Part shown: piece by piece, positions 1-13,500 of the stretch
Numbering within the stretch: the first letter of the stretch is position 1
How the letters are laid out: every line of letters starts with the position of its first letter
DNA from: Rhinopomastus cyanomelas
Lineage: Eukaryota; Chordata; Aves; Bucerotiformes; Rhinopomastidae
Length of the DNA stretch: 64,000 nucleotides
Direction: 5' to 3'
NCBI GenBank assembly: GCA_013400115.1
Contig: VXBP01003656.1
Location: forward strand, 95,765-159,764
The notes under the pieces: model-generated
Seen by the model: only the letters and a program-made list of their open reading frames with translations
Database searches by the model: none
Told to the model about the DNA's origin: nothing
Program-made: the position numbers and the translations under genes

Positions 1-1379
1 GATACCCCAGTCCACCACCTGTTTTAGGGCTGCACTGCATTGTTGGCCCCTAGTCATTGCATTCTTCCTTAATTAGAGGAACATAGTGGGCTGGCAGAAC
101 TTGGTACTTCCTGATCTCTGTTCATGAGACAGCAAGTATCTTTCAGTCTTCTGTGCAAGTACAGTGAACTGGAACAACACAGCATTCCCTAACCACACCT
201 GAAACTTCTGCTGCCTGGGAAATGTACACACAACCCCTCCCACCTGGATCATAGCTTACTTTCAAAGAGCGCCAAGACTGTGTGACAAGAATTAAGGCCA
301 CAGTGAAAACGTGCTGACCAGAGTCAGTCCTTCTGAGACTGTACAAATACCAAGACCCTTTGGAGCACTCCAGGATTACAGGGGGCTGTGTCTTAATATC
401 TCCCCCTGAGCTGGGCTGCCTCTCAGGCAAGAGAGCTTGTACTAAGCCAGTGAAGAAATACATGAGCGAGTAATTCACTGTAACTGGATTTCATAAATCT
501 AAAGATTATTAGGTACCAAAAAGTCCCTACAACCCACAAAGAACAGAAACATTTTAATCATGGGTTAACTGCTATACTCAAATGGTTTAAACAAGACAAA
601 ACCAAAGAGATTAGCACCTGAGAGTGTTTTATACAGACAATACCAGGATACACAACAACCTGCAACAGACCTGTACAAATCTGAGCATAGCAAGGTTGGG
701 ATAAAAAGTATTCAATATCAACTTCTAGAAGGAAATCAACATGGACACTGTTTTAAAGTTAATAATACAGACAAAAATTAGTATTTTTTAGAAAAGAATC
801 ACCCATTTTTGTTTATACTTAGCTTGCCCCAATATAAAAGTCAGTGGAAGTTTACACCTCTGAATTACAAAAATCACAGGATAAAAAAGTTGAAGCATTA
901 ACCAACTGCCTACACACAGGTTAAAGTATTTTATTTTCCCCCGATCCTCCGAAACATACATTAGGTCACTGCAATTCCTGCAGTTATGATTTATTTCTCT
1001 GAGATGCAGTTAGATTTTTTTTTTTCCCCCCTCTGTAGCAGTGTTCTAACTTGTTGAGCATAAAGCTTTTTCTGAAACCACTTCTAAAGGGATTAGTGTG
1101 GAATTTGAGCCTTTATCCTCTTTAGGCTGCTTCTTCATGCACCAACGAAGAAAGAATAAAGCTTTTCTACAAGGAACTCAACCACACATTGACGTTTTAC
1201 AGTTACTAAAACAATAACTAAAAATAATCTCAAGTGAAACTGTAAGTCTAACTGAAGAGGGAGAGGGGCAGAAATTATGTTCAATATTTGTATTTTGCTA
1301 TAATTTCACTTGGAACATTCAAAACGCTAGTTATGCTACCTCGTGATAACTCAGAACAACAGTTTGTACTTCCACGTAC
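1..1379 (-). other. TTC3: TTC3 intron downstream of coding exon 25 (partial)
   Basis: This stretch lies beyond the donor site of the last TTC3 exon found. Human TTC3 continues for more than a thousand residues after this point, so the next exon should start with two bases completing a codon. I found no segment here with both a matching phase and recognisable TTC3 similarity. It is AT-rich and otherwise featureless. Confidence 0.6.
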
Positions 1380-1516
1380 CACTGTGATCACTGTGTTGAA
1401 GTGGTTCACTCCTCATCTGGTTTTCTTTTATTTCCTCTTTAGCAGAACTCCGCGCCTCTTCTCGTGCACGCTTTCTTTGTAATTTTTTTTCCTGTTTTCT
1501 ATATAACTTCCTAAGA
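1380..1516 (-). CDS. TTC3: TTC3 coding exon 25
   Basis: 137 bp. It reads LRKLYRKQEKKLQRKRAREE and then a Glu-rich stretch, matching the basic segment of human TTC3 (LRLKEDKKLKRK). Acceptor at 1517-1518, donor GTACGT on the minus strand just below 1380. It enters with one base completing a Ser codon from exon 24 and leaves in phase 1. Confidence 0.85.
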
Positions 1517-4500
1517 CTGAAAAAAGCAGTAAAGCAGTAAGCCTAACATTAGATCAGTTGCTAAAGGAGTTAGGCACATCTGAGTTATTTTCCATGTCTT
1601 ATACTACCTATAAGCTCCATTCTACTACTAAACATTATGTTTAAAAAGTATTTGTACTTCTAACGTTAAAAATTGTAATAAAGGTAGTTTCCACTCAGAA
1701 GTTGAGACCCCCCCCGCATTTCACTAAAATCAGTACCAAGTGTAAGAATATCCTCAAGATGCAGTAATTTTTACTCCCATTAATGATGTCTGAATTAGAA
1801 TTAACTGAAATACTATCATTTTTTTCTTCATTTGTAATTCGTCAAGATTCCTCATTACTTATAACCTTACTTGATGACAAAGTGTAAACTCAGTTACATC
1901 AAAGGTATGTGGATTGACAACTGAAACAGGACTATTACTTGCAGGTTTTATTTACACTCCCTAAACCAACACCAAGTTGACCATATAGTAAATGCTGTGA
2001 CATTTGGTGTTGAACTTATGCCACAGTGATAGCTCTTCTCTCATCCACATAAATATCTTGCTGAGTTTCTTCCCTCTACCAAAGGAAGAGAAATAGAATA
2101 AAATCCTATTTTGAAACACAGTACTCTAAATCGAGATACTCCTGACTTTCACTACAAGTATAATTAAGACAGTTGATTCATTAAGAAGCATATTAGAACC
2201 CATTATTTCAGCATCCCAACTGTTAGGCATCTTTGCACAGCTTAAAGCCATGTAGCAAAAGCCATGACAATTCTCATGTTCTACACAAACCCTTCCCCAA
2301 ACAACGAATCTCCCTGCCCATAGAATTCACAGTGAAATTAAGTTTCTAGTGTAGACTTAAATATGACTGCAGCAATTTGCACTCAAAAACTATCAGTTCA
2401 AATCACTGGGAACTCAATGGTGCAAAGGACAATACACAAGTGTGGACAACCAGATTTGCATCCACTCCTATGATGTACATTCAAAAAGTTACCAGTGACC
2501 AAACTGATTATGTTTTAAAAAACCATTATAACCACTGGAGAGCTACTGATAACTTTTTCTGTGATACCAAGGGTTTTTTTAGTTTTATGTTTCTTTTTGT
2601 TTTGGGGGCTGTCTTTTTGGTGAATGGCAAAGGTTGGAAGGGACCTCTGCAGATCCTCTCGTCCAGTGTTCCTACAGAGCAGAATCATCTATTGCAGATC
2701 ACGCAGGAACATGTCCAGGTGGGTTCTGAATGTCTCCAGAGAAAGAGACTCCACAACCTCCCTGGGCAGCCTGTGCCAGTGCTGTGTCACCCTGACAGGG
2801 AAGAAATTTTTCCTTATGTTTAGACAGAATTTCCTATGTTCCAGTGCCCACTGCCCCTTGTCCTGTCACTGGGCACCACCATGACAAGCCTGGTCCCATC
2901 CTCCTGATACTAAAGCTCAGTTGACACCCTCCTGTGCTAGTTTTATAAATCTGTAGCTTTGTATCTTGTTTTACAAGTTAAATACTTCTCTAAGGTGATC
3001 CATAAAATAAAAATGCTTGTAAAACTTGTTATCAATCTCAAATTATCAATAAATCTCAAATCGATTCAACTTAATTTTGAACAGTATCGGGCTTACCTTG
3101 AACATTTCTGTTTAATAATGGCTCTTAGTGGTTCCTTGACTTTTGGGACTCTTTTTTCAAACTACCAAAAAAAAGTGACATAATTAATACGGGTTACAGA
3201 ATTAAATCTGGGTTATAATGAAACATGGCTGCTATTGAACCCAGGACATTTACTGTGAGATTGTTTTGATTTCCCACTGGGCAAGAAGCAAACTTCAAGT
3301 TTTTCTTCAAATTTTGGTTTCGTTGTTGCTTTTTTTTTGCTTCTCACAGACCAATACGTCACTGGGAAGAAGTATCCATCTTCCTGTGACTTTATATAGG
3401 GTAAGAACACTCCTCCAATACATTAATTTCATTTAGCAAGACTACCTCTGATTAAATATAGCAGCTCCTTTTACATCACACGCAAGCTAAATGTAAAGTG
3501 AAACTCTACTTTCCATTGGTAACAATTCTAAGCAATACTGTACTCCTCCTTCTAAATACAGTATTTCTAAACAATGCTTAGATTCTACAGTTAACTAAAG
3601 AGCCAATCAGATATGAGTTTACAGTTACATTCTCTTCACTTTGTATCTCCTTTACCAGAATATTTTTAAATTATTTTCATATGCTATATGCAAATTTACT
3701 TACTTCACATTTTACCAGACGAGAAGAATTGAAAATAACTATCTTTGAAATAAGGCCCGCACAATCAGGAGTGAAACACAATTCATGAAGAAAATCCTGT
3801 TGAGAAAATAATATACATGAAGATAGTTGAACTAATACAAAAGCTATGTTCTTATACAGATTACAGTTTATTACCATGACTAATAACGCTCTAGAAGTCC
3901 TAAACTCTAACTGGTTGAGGAAAGTAAGCGACAGCACACTTGGCAAGAACTACAGACCAGAAGGATCCTATGTCTGGACATATACTTGTCCAGTCCTAGA
4001 GCTTCAGCAAAGCCCCTCGTCCTCCAACTTCACATTGAAGAATGAACTTTAAGAGCATTCTTTCATTAGTTCATACTCCACCTGGATTGCCCCTCATTTC
4101 ATACTGGCTGCCGCTACTGTTTTCTGTAAGGCCCCTTTAGGTACTGTTGAACTGCAGCTTCAACAGCAAGATTGCAGCAGGATGAAAACTCCCATGTGCA
4201 AGATAAACAGGCTAAGCATATTAAGCCTTCACACAGACAGGGCCTCTCTTCTGCAGACAACAACAAGCTTACCCACACTTGCATGGCAGTTAATTTAGCA
4301 AGTCTCCTCTTTCCTCCTCCCACTATTACATGGGTGAAACACCAGGCTGCAGCACTGCACTTACCTCAATGCAAAGCAATGCTACACTATTGACTAAAAA
4401 AAACAATTAAGCCAAAATGATTCTAGTCTGCCCCAGCTCTTACCTTATCATTTTTATCACTGTAGTTTGTTGTTTTCAACTTTTTCCAACAGCTGATATG

Positions 4501-7500
4501 AAATTCCACTCTACACTGCTGACAGCAAGTAATACGTATAAAACCCTAATATTGAAGAAAAACATTGACTCAACATCTATAAAAACCCAAACAAAACAGT
4601 AGATAAGATGATGTGTTCCAGACAGAACTTTAATCTAAGAGGGACCAGAAAACACAACACATAATGTTATTTCCCAACCCATTTTAAACTAAAAGTTTAC
4701 CTTAAAGTCTGGGTCTGTAAAATATATTTGGATTTTCGAGTAGCCATGGCATTGCTGGTATCGACAAACCGCATCTGGTTCTGGAGGGAACTTGCATTTC
4801 TCAATATGATCTTTTAAAAGCAACTAAGGAGCACAAAATTACATAAGACAAATTGCACAGAAGCCGAAAGAAAGTTCAGAATCTACTCAAACTTCTAGGG
4901 AAGTCTGCAATGAAACACACATCTCTTGCTGAGCAGCAGACAACTAATATCAAAAACCAATTCTTTTCTAGTGAAAGCTGTGGAAGATTGTCCTTTTATG
5001 GCAAAATATTCAAAAGCTCAGTGGAAGTGCTGTCCGCTAAGTACTCACAGCATCCCCGCATGCAGGTTTATCTTGGACCAGCGTTCTACATGCTGACCAA
5101 TTCCAAACACATGAGAATACACTAAGTTTTTCACTGCCAAATATGATGAGCCAGCTTATTCAGGTAACATGACAAATATGGAGTATCTGCTCATTGCCGC
5201 CATTTCACAGGATTTCAGTACTGCCTCACCTAGGATCTGGGTTACAGGATCAAGTATGTTGCCAGGGACAACTCAGACCCCGCCTTGTACGAAGCTATCG
5301 AGATGTCCCAGAATAGTATCTGAGATAACTCAGATAAAGACATTATGTTGACATTTCAAGTCAGTTCAAGTCCTGCTGGATTGGAATTGAGCCCAGATTA
5401 GTAAAACATTTTTAGAAACAGACAGACCACCAGTTACAGCCTTTCATATAATTCCACTATGCTCTCTTAAATTCCCAGTCCACTGCTCTATTATTGTGGC
5501 CAAACTATTGTGGCATCAGCTGGAGGGAGTCTGTGAGAAATCTCTAGGTCAGTTTTTATTTAGGGAACAACATTAAGAATGCTTTTACCAGAATCACAAC
5601 AGGTAAGAACAGTACAGCCAAGTTCATACATTGAATAATCTAGCAAGTTCTACCATGTCCAACTGCCTCTGTGCAGTTGCTCACGCATCTTGCCCCTCAC
5701 AGATTGAATCGTCCAGAAATCCTTCACAAACAACAGTGACTCAATTACAGTTTAAATAAAAAATAGTAACAGAGGTAGTAGGAATCATAATTAAAAAAGC
5801 TATTAGGTGTGAGAAAACTATTTGCAGTACCAGAATCACAAGTTAGAATTTTCAAGTCAAACAGCTCCTACTGCATTGACCAAGAACTATATGGTCAAAT
5901 CTTCTTTTTGGTTGTAAATACAGCACCACTGCTTGTTTTCTACTTCACGTTTTTGCCAATTCACATTTTTAACCAGTGCTTTCTAGCATTACATTGTGTG
6001 CAGTATTCACATGTACTTAAAGTCTGGAAACATGCAACGAAGATGTTAATACATGATGAAACACCTGAAGTACATTTTCTTTCAAAGAGCCATACTATTA
6101 CACAGAAAGAGTCAATCACCATTCTAATAGAAAAGTGACCCTCAAGTTGTAAAAGGGATGCTTCTCATACATTCAAATTTGCCACTGCAAAAAGAGTTTG
6201 CTCTTCAAAGATCAGGCCTTGGGGGTGACAACACTCTACAATGAGCATCAATACTTGCACTGGCTGCTCCAGAACAGAATGTCCCTTTCAGCACTCTTTG
6301 ATTTAGACAGTGGTGAGAGGCAAGAAGGAAGATTATCACCTTTTAATTTTTTTTAGAAAGCTGATTTGACAGAACAGGGTTTTACGCTTTTAAAAAAAAA
6401 CCCAAAACCCTACAAAATAACCAAAAACAAACCTGTAAATGTTCTGTTTGTGTTTCTTCAATGACTTGAGATGTTGTGGGCCAAGTTAATACCCCAGGCA
6501 CAATGTTGAGATTAACCATTGTTTGTGATTTCAGGAACTGATCGAGCGCATCTAAAAACCTGGAGTTTGAAACAGGTACAACATATTCAGATCACTTTTA
6601 ATAACTTCTACCCAGCCTATAAGACTCTGAAAATTCATTCTTTGATCCAAGGAAAAATCAAAAAGGAAAAAGGTACGACCGTATAGAATGAAAGAACATC
6701 CGTTTAAGGACTCTCCAGTAGTCAAGTAAGCTAGCCTGGTTAAGGGACTGAGTCCAAGCACAGGTATTAGGCAGACTGAGAACCTATGCTGATGCTTTCA
6801 AGGGAGCCATGAACACAGGTGTGCTTGTCAAGCCAGAGAGTAGGGGCATGTGTACGTTCACAAGTGACCTTCAACTCGGATTAGCCAAGGAGGAGATGCA
6901 GGATTCTGCCACCTATACTTATGTTTGACCTGAACTCAGGCAGTGCTGCACGCAGGAGTGGCTCTGCGTGGCGTAATCTCCGTTGTGAGCTCTGTTGTCA
7001 TACGCATGTATGCAGCTCTTTGGGCCATGCATGCAGCCTCGCTATGGGTCAAAACTGCCAGAGCAATCATCTTCAGGATTAGGGTGAAGACACCTCCTCA
7101 AACTGCACCTGGCAGTGCTGTAGCAATGGGAAAGTAGCTCAGCATCAAATACTCCTCTGACCAGGTGTATTTACATATATGAAAGTTTAAGGCTTAAAAT
7201 GAAACTTATTTTTCTGGCATTGTATTGGGTTTACGCGGCAAGGTTGGATGACGGGATAGGAACTAGTGCTGCAGGGGTGGCCTCTGTTGAAGAGGCACAG
7301 CCGAGATCCTCAGTCGAGGTGGTGGCACCACAAGGAAAGCACGGGGAGGAAAGAACAAAAGCTACTGCACAGCTGTGAAGAGTAAGGAAGAGCATCAGAA
7401 ACGGCCTTTTGAGCAGCATGGTAAGAAGGAGGTACTCCAAGCAGCCCCTTTACAGGGACTGGCTAGAGAAGCTATTCACACTCTAGCTAGGGAGGACCCC

Positions 7501-10500
7501 TGCCAGACAAGGTGGATGCACCCTGAAGGGACTGTGGGCCCACACTGCAGCAGGGCAGAAGTGGGTGGAGGAAGGAGAGACAGGGAGGAGTTGTTGTTAC
7601 AGACTGATCACAACCCCATTCCCAATCTCTCTGGGAAACCTGGGAATGAGGAGGTAGGGGAGTCTGGAATAAAGGGGGCATATGGGAAAGGTGATTTTAG
7701 TTTTTACTCTTTCTCACCATCCAGCTCTATTTTAGCAGCCAAATTCTTCTCCCTCTAGTTGAGTCTCTTTCGCTTGTGACTGTAATCAGCAAGTGATCTC
7801 CCAGCCTTTATCTCAACTCTCCAGCCTGTCCAGATCTCGCTGAATGGCAGCACAGTCTGCTGGGGTGTTGGCAACACCAGCCAGCTTTGTGTCATCAGCA
7901 AACTTGCTGACAGTGCATGTCCATCCCTCATCCAGATCATTAATTAATAGATTGAACAGGATCGGTCCCAGCACCGATCCCTGGGGCACTCCACTAGATA
8001 CAGGCCTCCAACTAGATTCCGTCCCATTGACCACTACTCTCTGACTTCTACCCTGTAGCCAGTTTACAATCCACCTCACTACCTGAAAATCTAGGCCACA
8101 CTGCCTCAGTTTGGCTGCAAGGATGCTGTGAGAAACCATGTCAAATGCCTTCATTAGTTGTCCAATTTCTGTGCTTAGCTATGCATACACCCCTCCCCTC
8201 CTCTCCACATGTCAGTCTGACCAGCTCAGGAAGACACTACTCTCCAGCTCATGAAACCAGTGACTCACTGGCACAAATCCCTTATCTAAAAAAAACAAAG
8301 TTACCCCCCAGTCTCCCTGGTGTTACATCAGTTAAGCTCTCCTTAAAACGCATTTATCCCCACAATCATTGCTTTTTCTCCTTTTCCTAGGAGCTTTCCT
8401 CTGCTGCAGCAGTGAGCTGGTTGGTTGTAGTGCCATGCCCTGGAGTCTTCCTGATTCAGCAGTATTTTTATCTCTTTAGCAATAACAAACTTAAAAGTTG
8501 TAAGAAATCAGCCTGATGAAGAAATGTAAGTATTTACAAAAAATAATAATAAAAACCAACCAAATTTTTACATCATTTCTCAAAAGAAAACCATTTTTGT
8601 TTCAAATATTGAAGCTTTATATTACACCAACCTGTTTTGTGTTAGGTATACTCTTCCAATTCCATAGTATGCCAAACAACCAAGTCTTTCCTCCTGGTAC
8701 TCTTCAAGTATTTCCTTAAACTGGTCTTCAGCTTCTGTCAATGTCTTCAAAGTAGAAGTTAACACAAAAATACGTGGCATTTTGCCAGAAGCTTTTAACT
8801 TTTCCTCTTCCTTCCTACTCCATTAGAGTGGGTTTGTATGCCCTACTCTTTGATAAATTTTATGTACAGTAAAGGGAATTAAGCAACAGTATGATCATAA
8901 AAAAAGAGTTCCCTTTTTTTAAGAAAAGGGACCTTACTCTGTAAACATGGGATGTCTCTAAAATAATGAAATTAAATGACTGACCTCAAACACCCAGACT
9001 AAGCTATAAACACCCAGATTTTTTTTTTTTGTTATAGGACACTGAATACTTTTAAACACCACAGGAAAAAACCCAACCAACCTCCCCCTCAAAACTGCCA
9101 AATCAAACCAACCCAACCCACCCTTCTGTGTGGTGTTTTCCAGAACCAAAATCCAAAATTTGTTCTCCTCTTTCAGAAGCAGAATGCTTGCATTAGAAAC
9201 ACTAGTGTGTGGCCACGTTACAACACAGGAGAAGCAATTTGACTATACTTCATTATTACTTGAGACTCTAATTTGAAAGCTTAAAAAAGTAATTTTATTT
9301 GGCATCTTAATTTATCTGAAACTACTGAAGATCAAGTCTCAGATATTGATATGTGATTCTAAAATGTGACAACAACTGTACCTCCACACTCGTGTCTGTT
9401 AAACAAAAACGGATGGCCAACTACCCGAGCTAGATCTTGAATAAAAGCAATGCAGGGGTTTAAATTCATACCTCACACTGTCCTATTCCCAGAAGAGCAG
9501 TGGCATGTCCGTACATGACTATTCCATAATGGATAAGATGAATACTCCACAGCTGCAAAAAGATTCAGATTATGGTAGTACCAAACACAAACCCACTAGT
9601 TACTTTGCTGGTAACTAGAATATCACTGTCACTGTGACTTGAAGATCTTCGTTGCAACAGAACTAGGAAATCTTTTCTCATCCTTCTTCCTACAGCATCT
9701 ATTCAGATTTATGTTATAATCAGCATAAAAAGCGAAGATTAATGACTGTTGACAGCTGCTGATAACTACTGGTGGTAGCTGCAGATTAACTGTACTGCTG
9801 GTCATTTGGCACATATTTCAAAGTGATACATCCTGAAACTCTGCTTTTAGAAATGTTGTAATAACAAGCCTCACTATGCTGACTTCAGGCAGCACAGTGC
9901 ATTTCTGCAAGTTTAGAATTGAGCAACATTTTAACCTTTATTTTTTTAAAAAGAATGCCCCCCCCAACCCCAAACAACCTTTCTCAAACTTTTTCCTCCT
10001 AATAAGCAAGGTCATAATTCCAGGTGGATCCATCTGTTACCTGCTTGGACAGTGCAGCAGCACACACTAAAATGGGAGCTTGAAACATGGCAATGCACGT
10101 GCACAAACACCATCACACAAAGCTTAATACTAGAGTACAATAATTTAAAGAAATCTAGGACAATAGATGGGCCAATTGCCTGGATACGTACATACAGAAT
10201 TTCACAGTATTTAGAGTTACGTGACCACAAGAACCAATAAATTCTTTTTACCCTAAGTTATTATGAGTAAAGGTTAAGCTGAAAACAGCCACTAGTTTCT
10301 TATCAAATATTGTATTTGATAAGACTACCTTATAAGAATACTGTTTTGGTAATTATTTTTAGATGGTATCTAGCAATGCATGTGTATGCTGAACATTACA
10401 AGAATACATCCAACGCTTTTTTTAACCTGTTCAGTTTTAAGTTCCTTGGCATACTCATCAAGGACTGGCATTGTAACAAACATCACAGGCAACAATTCCA

Positions 10501-13500
10501 CCAAAACAGACATGCTGAAAAGAGTAAAACATGGTATTGAAACATACACTTCAATTACTCTAATACAATGTATCACTATTCTCGGTTTACCTTGAGCTCT
10601 GAAGGATCCGTAAGGCTCAACAATTGTGAAAAGGCTTGTGCAGCATTGTAATACTGCTTGTCCATCAAGGCTGTATAACCATCGTGAACAAGGGATCTAG
10701 CCTCTTCTAAGAACACAGTTAAATCCTCCTAAAATATTTAGGAAGACATTAATTCCAAAATAAAACAGTATTTTTCCTTATTTCATTGTTTTGTGAAGCA
10801 AGCAATCTATTTCCTAAAATACTTCTACAGAGAACTGCTAAATTTCTGTACTTACTACAGTTTTATCACAATTTCACTTCTAAAGCAGTACATCAAATAC
10901 ATTTTAAATTCAACTTCTAAAAACTTTAGATTTTAATGGACCTACTGCTGCTACTCTCTTGAAAATCTAGGTTTTGTTCAAAGTTTACATAACCAGAAAC
11001 CTTCAAGTTTTGGTCAAGCATCATTTTAATCCTTCTTACACATCAAAGAAACCCTAGACATATGTGTATTCTAACTTCTATGCTTTATTTTTTTGAACAA
11101 ACATTTTGAAAAGAACTGAGAACTACTGCCTTGCATCTAGACTGTCTCTTTATATAGGTTACCAGTTACTGCTGAAAGGGTTCAGAAAACATTATTAGCC
11201 TTCCTCTACAGATACTTCCTAAGTCTGCAAGAATTTCCCTTGAACTGCTGAAATGCTAAAATAAAAATCAACTTTGGGAAGCAGTCATTGTGCCGGGGTA
11301 AAAGTAATATGACTGTTTAAGAAGGTCCTCCAACATCTATCCTGCAAACATATGCAAAAACCAAAGAGCAACAAAAGAAGGTCCACATATTTATTTTAGG
11401 CCACTACCTTAAAGAATCAGAATTGTAGGGGTCGAAATGGACCTTTGGATATCATCTAGTCCAACAACCTCACACAGGTATACAACCAGGCAGTTCTTTA
11501 TTGTTTCCAGACAAAGAAACATCTCCACTACTCTGGGCAGCCTGTGCTAGGCCTGTTACTTTCATCATGGAAGATCTTTCTTATGTTAAGATTGAACCTT
11601 CCACGTTCCACTCTGTGCCCACTGCCCCACATCCTGTTGTAGGGCACCGCCACGAAGAGACACTCCTGACACTCACCATTTTTGAATCTCATCCAGTTTT
11701 TCTCTGCCCAACTCTCCAGCCTATCCAGGTTCACACTAGATTAATTACCATATGAATTCATCTTCAATATGAAGCAATTCTACTTGACAAGCTTTTAGTT
11801 GTCCCTTTTCCACTCTCCCTCCATTTGTTAACATTTGGGCCTGGGATTCTGAAGACAGGCTTATGGACAGGGAAAATCTGAGACAACAGGAAGTTCTGGG
11901 AAGAATGAAACATAACTTCTAAGTTGACTGATCTTTTAAAAGTTGCTCTAAGGGCATACTTAACTGGATTCCTGTGAACTGAATTAGGTCTGTGACATAC
12001 TAAATGTAAAGCATGTCCTGAATGTATTTTCTTAAGCATCTATGCATTTTGACTGTATTTCATCTTCATCCGTCAGCTGACCAGAAACAGCAACTATAAG
12101 AAAATACTCGTGATCTAATGGCAGTTATAAACAAAAAGTGGCAGGGACTATTACAAATTGACCCCAAAATGCAGAACTGAAGTAATGAAAAAAAATATTA
12201 AAACTTAGTTTAAACTCCTAGAACTAATGATATAAATTAATGCTGTCAGAACATACATAGAACAGATTATATTAATTTAGTGTTCAGCTAAAGAAGTTCC
12301 ATGACAAATGAAGGTGATTAAGCATACAAAAAACATTACTTTTGATACTAGTAATGCATTATCTTTACAAAAATAGGCATTTCAAAAGAAATAACAGGTC
12401 TTAAAGGCAGAATCTGCACCTTCGCCTGAATCCAGTTTTGTCTCAAGGTAACAAGAGAGATTTCTGGTATTTACTTCCCTAAAACAACAGAAAGGAAGTG
12501 ATCAATTACTTCATTTTAGTAAAGCTTTTGATACTGTTTCCCACAGTATTCTCCTGGAGAAAATGGCTGGGTACCATGCTTTGCAGGGCAGAACACTGGC
12601 TGGAGGTCTCACCCCCAAGGAGTGGTGTTGAATGGAGTTAAATCCAGTTGGCAGCTATCACAAGTGGTGTCCCCCAGGGCTCAGTACTGCAGCCTGTTCT
12701 CTTTAACATCTTTAGAAATTATCTGGATTAGGGGATTGAGTGCACCCTCAGTATGTTTGCAGCTACCATCAGATTGGGCATGCGTATCAATCTGCTTGAA
12801 GGTAGGGAGGCTCTACAGAGAGATCTAGAATGCTGAAGCCACACATTGAATATTGTGTTCACTACAAAAAAACCCACTAGGTGCACTGTAGTGTATCCAA
12901 ACTAGAGCACAAGTCCTGTGAGGAGTAGCCGAGGGAACTGAGGGTTGTTTAACCTGATGAAAAGGAGGCTTGAGGGGTGACCTTATCGCTGTTTACCAGT
13001 ACTTGAAAGGAAGTTGTTATTGAGGCGTGTGTTGTTCTCCTCTTTCAAATAAGAAGTGACAGGATAAGAGGAAATGGCCTCAAGTTACACCAGTAGAGGT
13101 TTAAATTAGATATTAGGAAATATTTCTTCACCAAAAAGGTTGTGAGGCAGTGGTGGAATCACCATCCCTGAAGTATTTAAAAGACATTTGGAAGTTGTGC
13201 CAAGTGATATGGTTTAGAGGCGACTTGGCAGTTCTGGGTTAATGGTTGGACTTGATGATTCTATGAATTAAGTACAACCCCATGATTTCTTTCTAGAACT
13301 CTGTAATAGTAATTATTCATTGCTGATAAGATCAGAGAAGAACTCTCCATTTATGAATTTTATCCTGTTTTCAGCCAGCTTTCAACAGAATGTTCTACAA
13401 TTTTCAAATGTGCAGAAACACAGGAAAACATATTTGGGTAGAACTTCGGTGGTGTACTAAAAACCCCTGAATGAATTATTTCCAAATTCTGTAGCTTTTC

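Noticed and set aside
143..478. 111-codon minus-strand frame as the next TTC3 exon
   Set aside because: It does not resemble TTC3 after the Lys/Arg-rich segment and no splice sites of the required phase frame it.
1020..1180. Minus-strand stretch with a plausible acceptor and a frame reading KKQPKEDKGSNSTLIPLEVV as TTC3 exon 26
   Set aside because: It ends in a stop after about 30 codons and does not match the TTC3 region expected next; taken as chance.
2377..2823. 148-codon plus-strand frame
   Set aside because: Its second half is antisense CR1 3' sequence; the first half shows no similarity to anything I know.
6433..6551. Alternative acceptor (TTTTTAG) for TTC3 exon 20
   Set aside because: It breaks the phase with exon 19. 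The acceptor 8 bases upstream (CTCCAG) gives NRFLDALDQF, matching human NRFLEALNHF.
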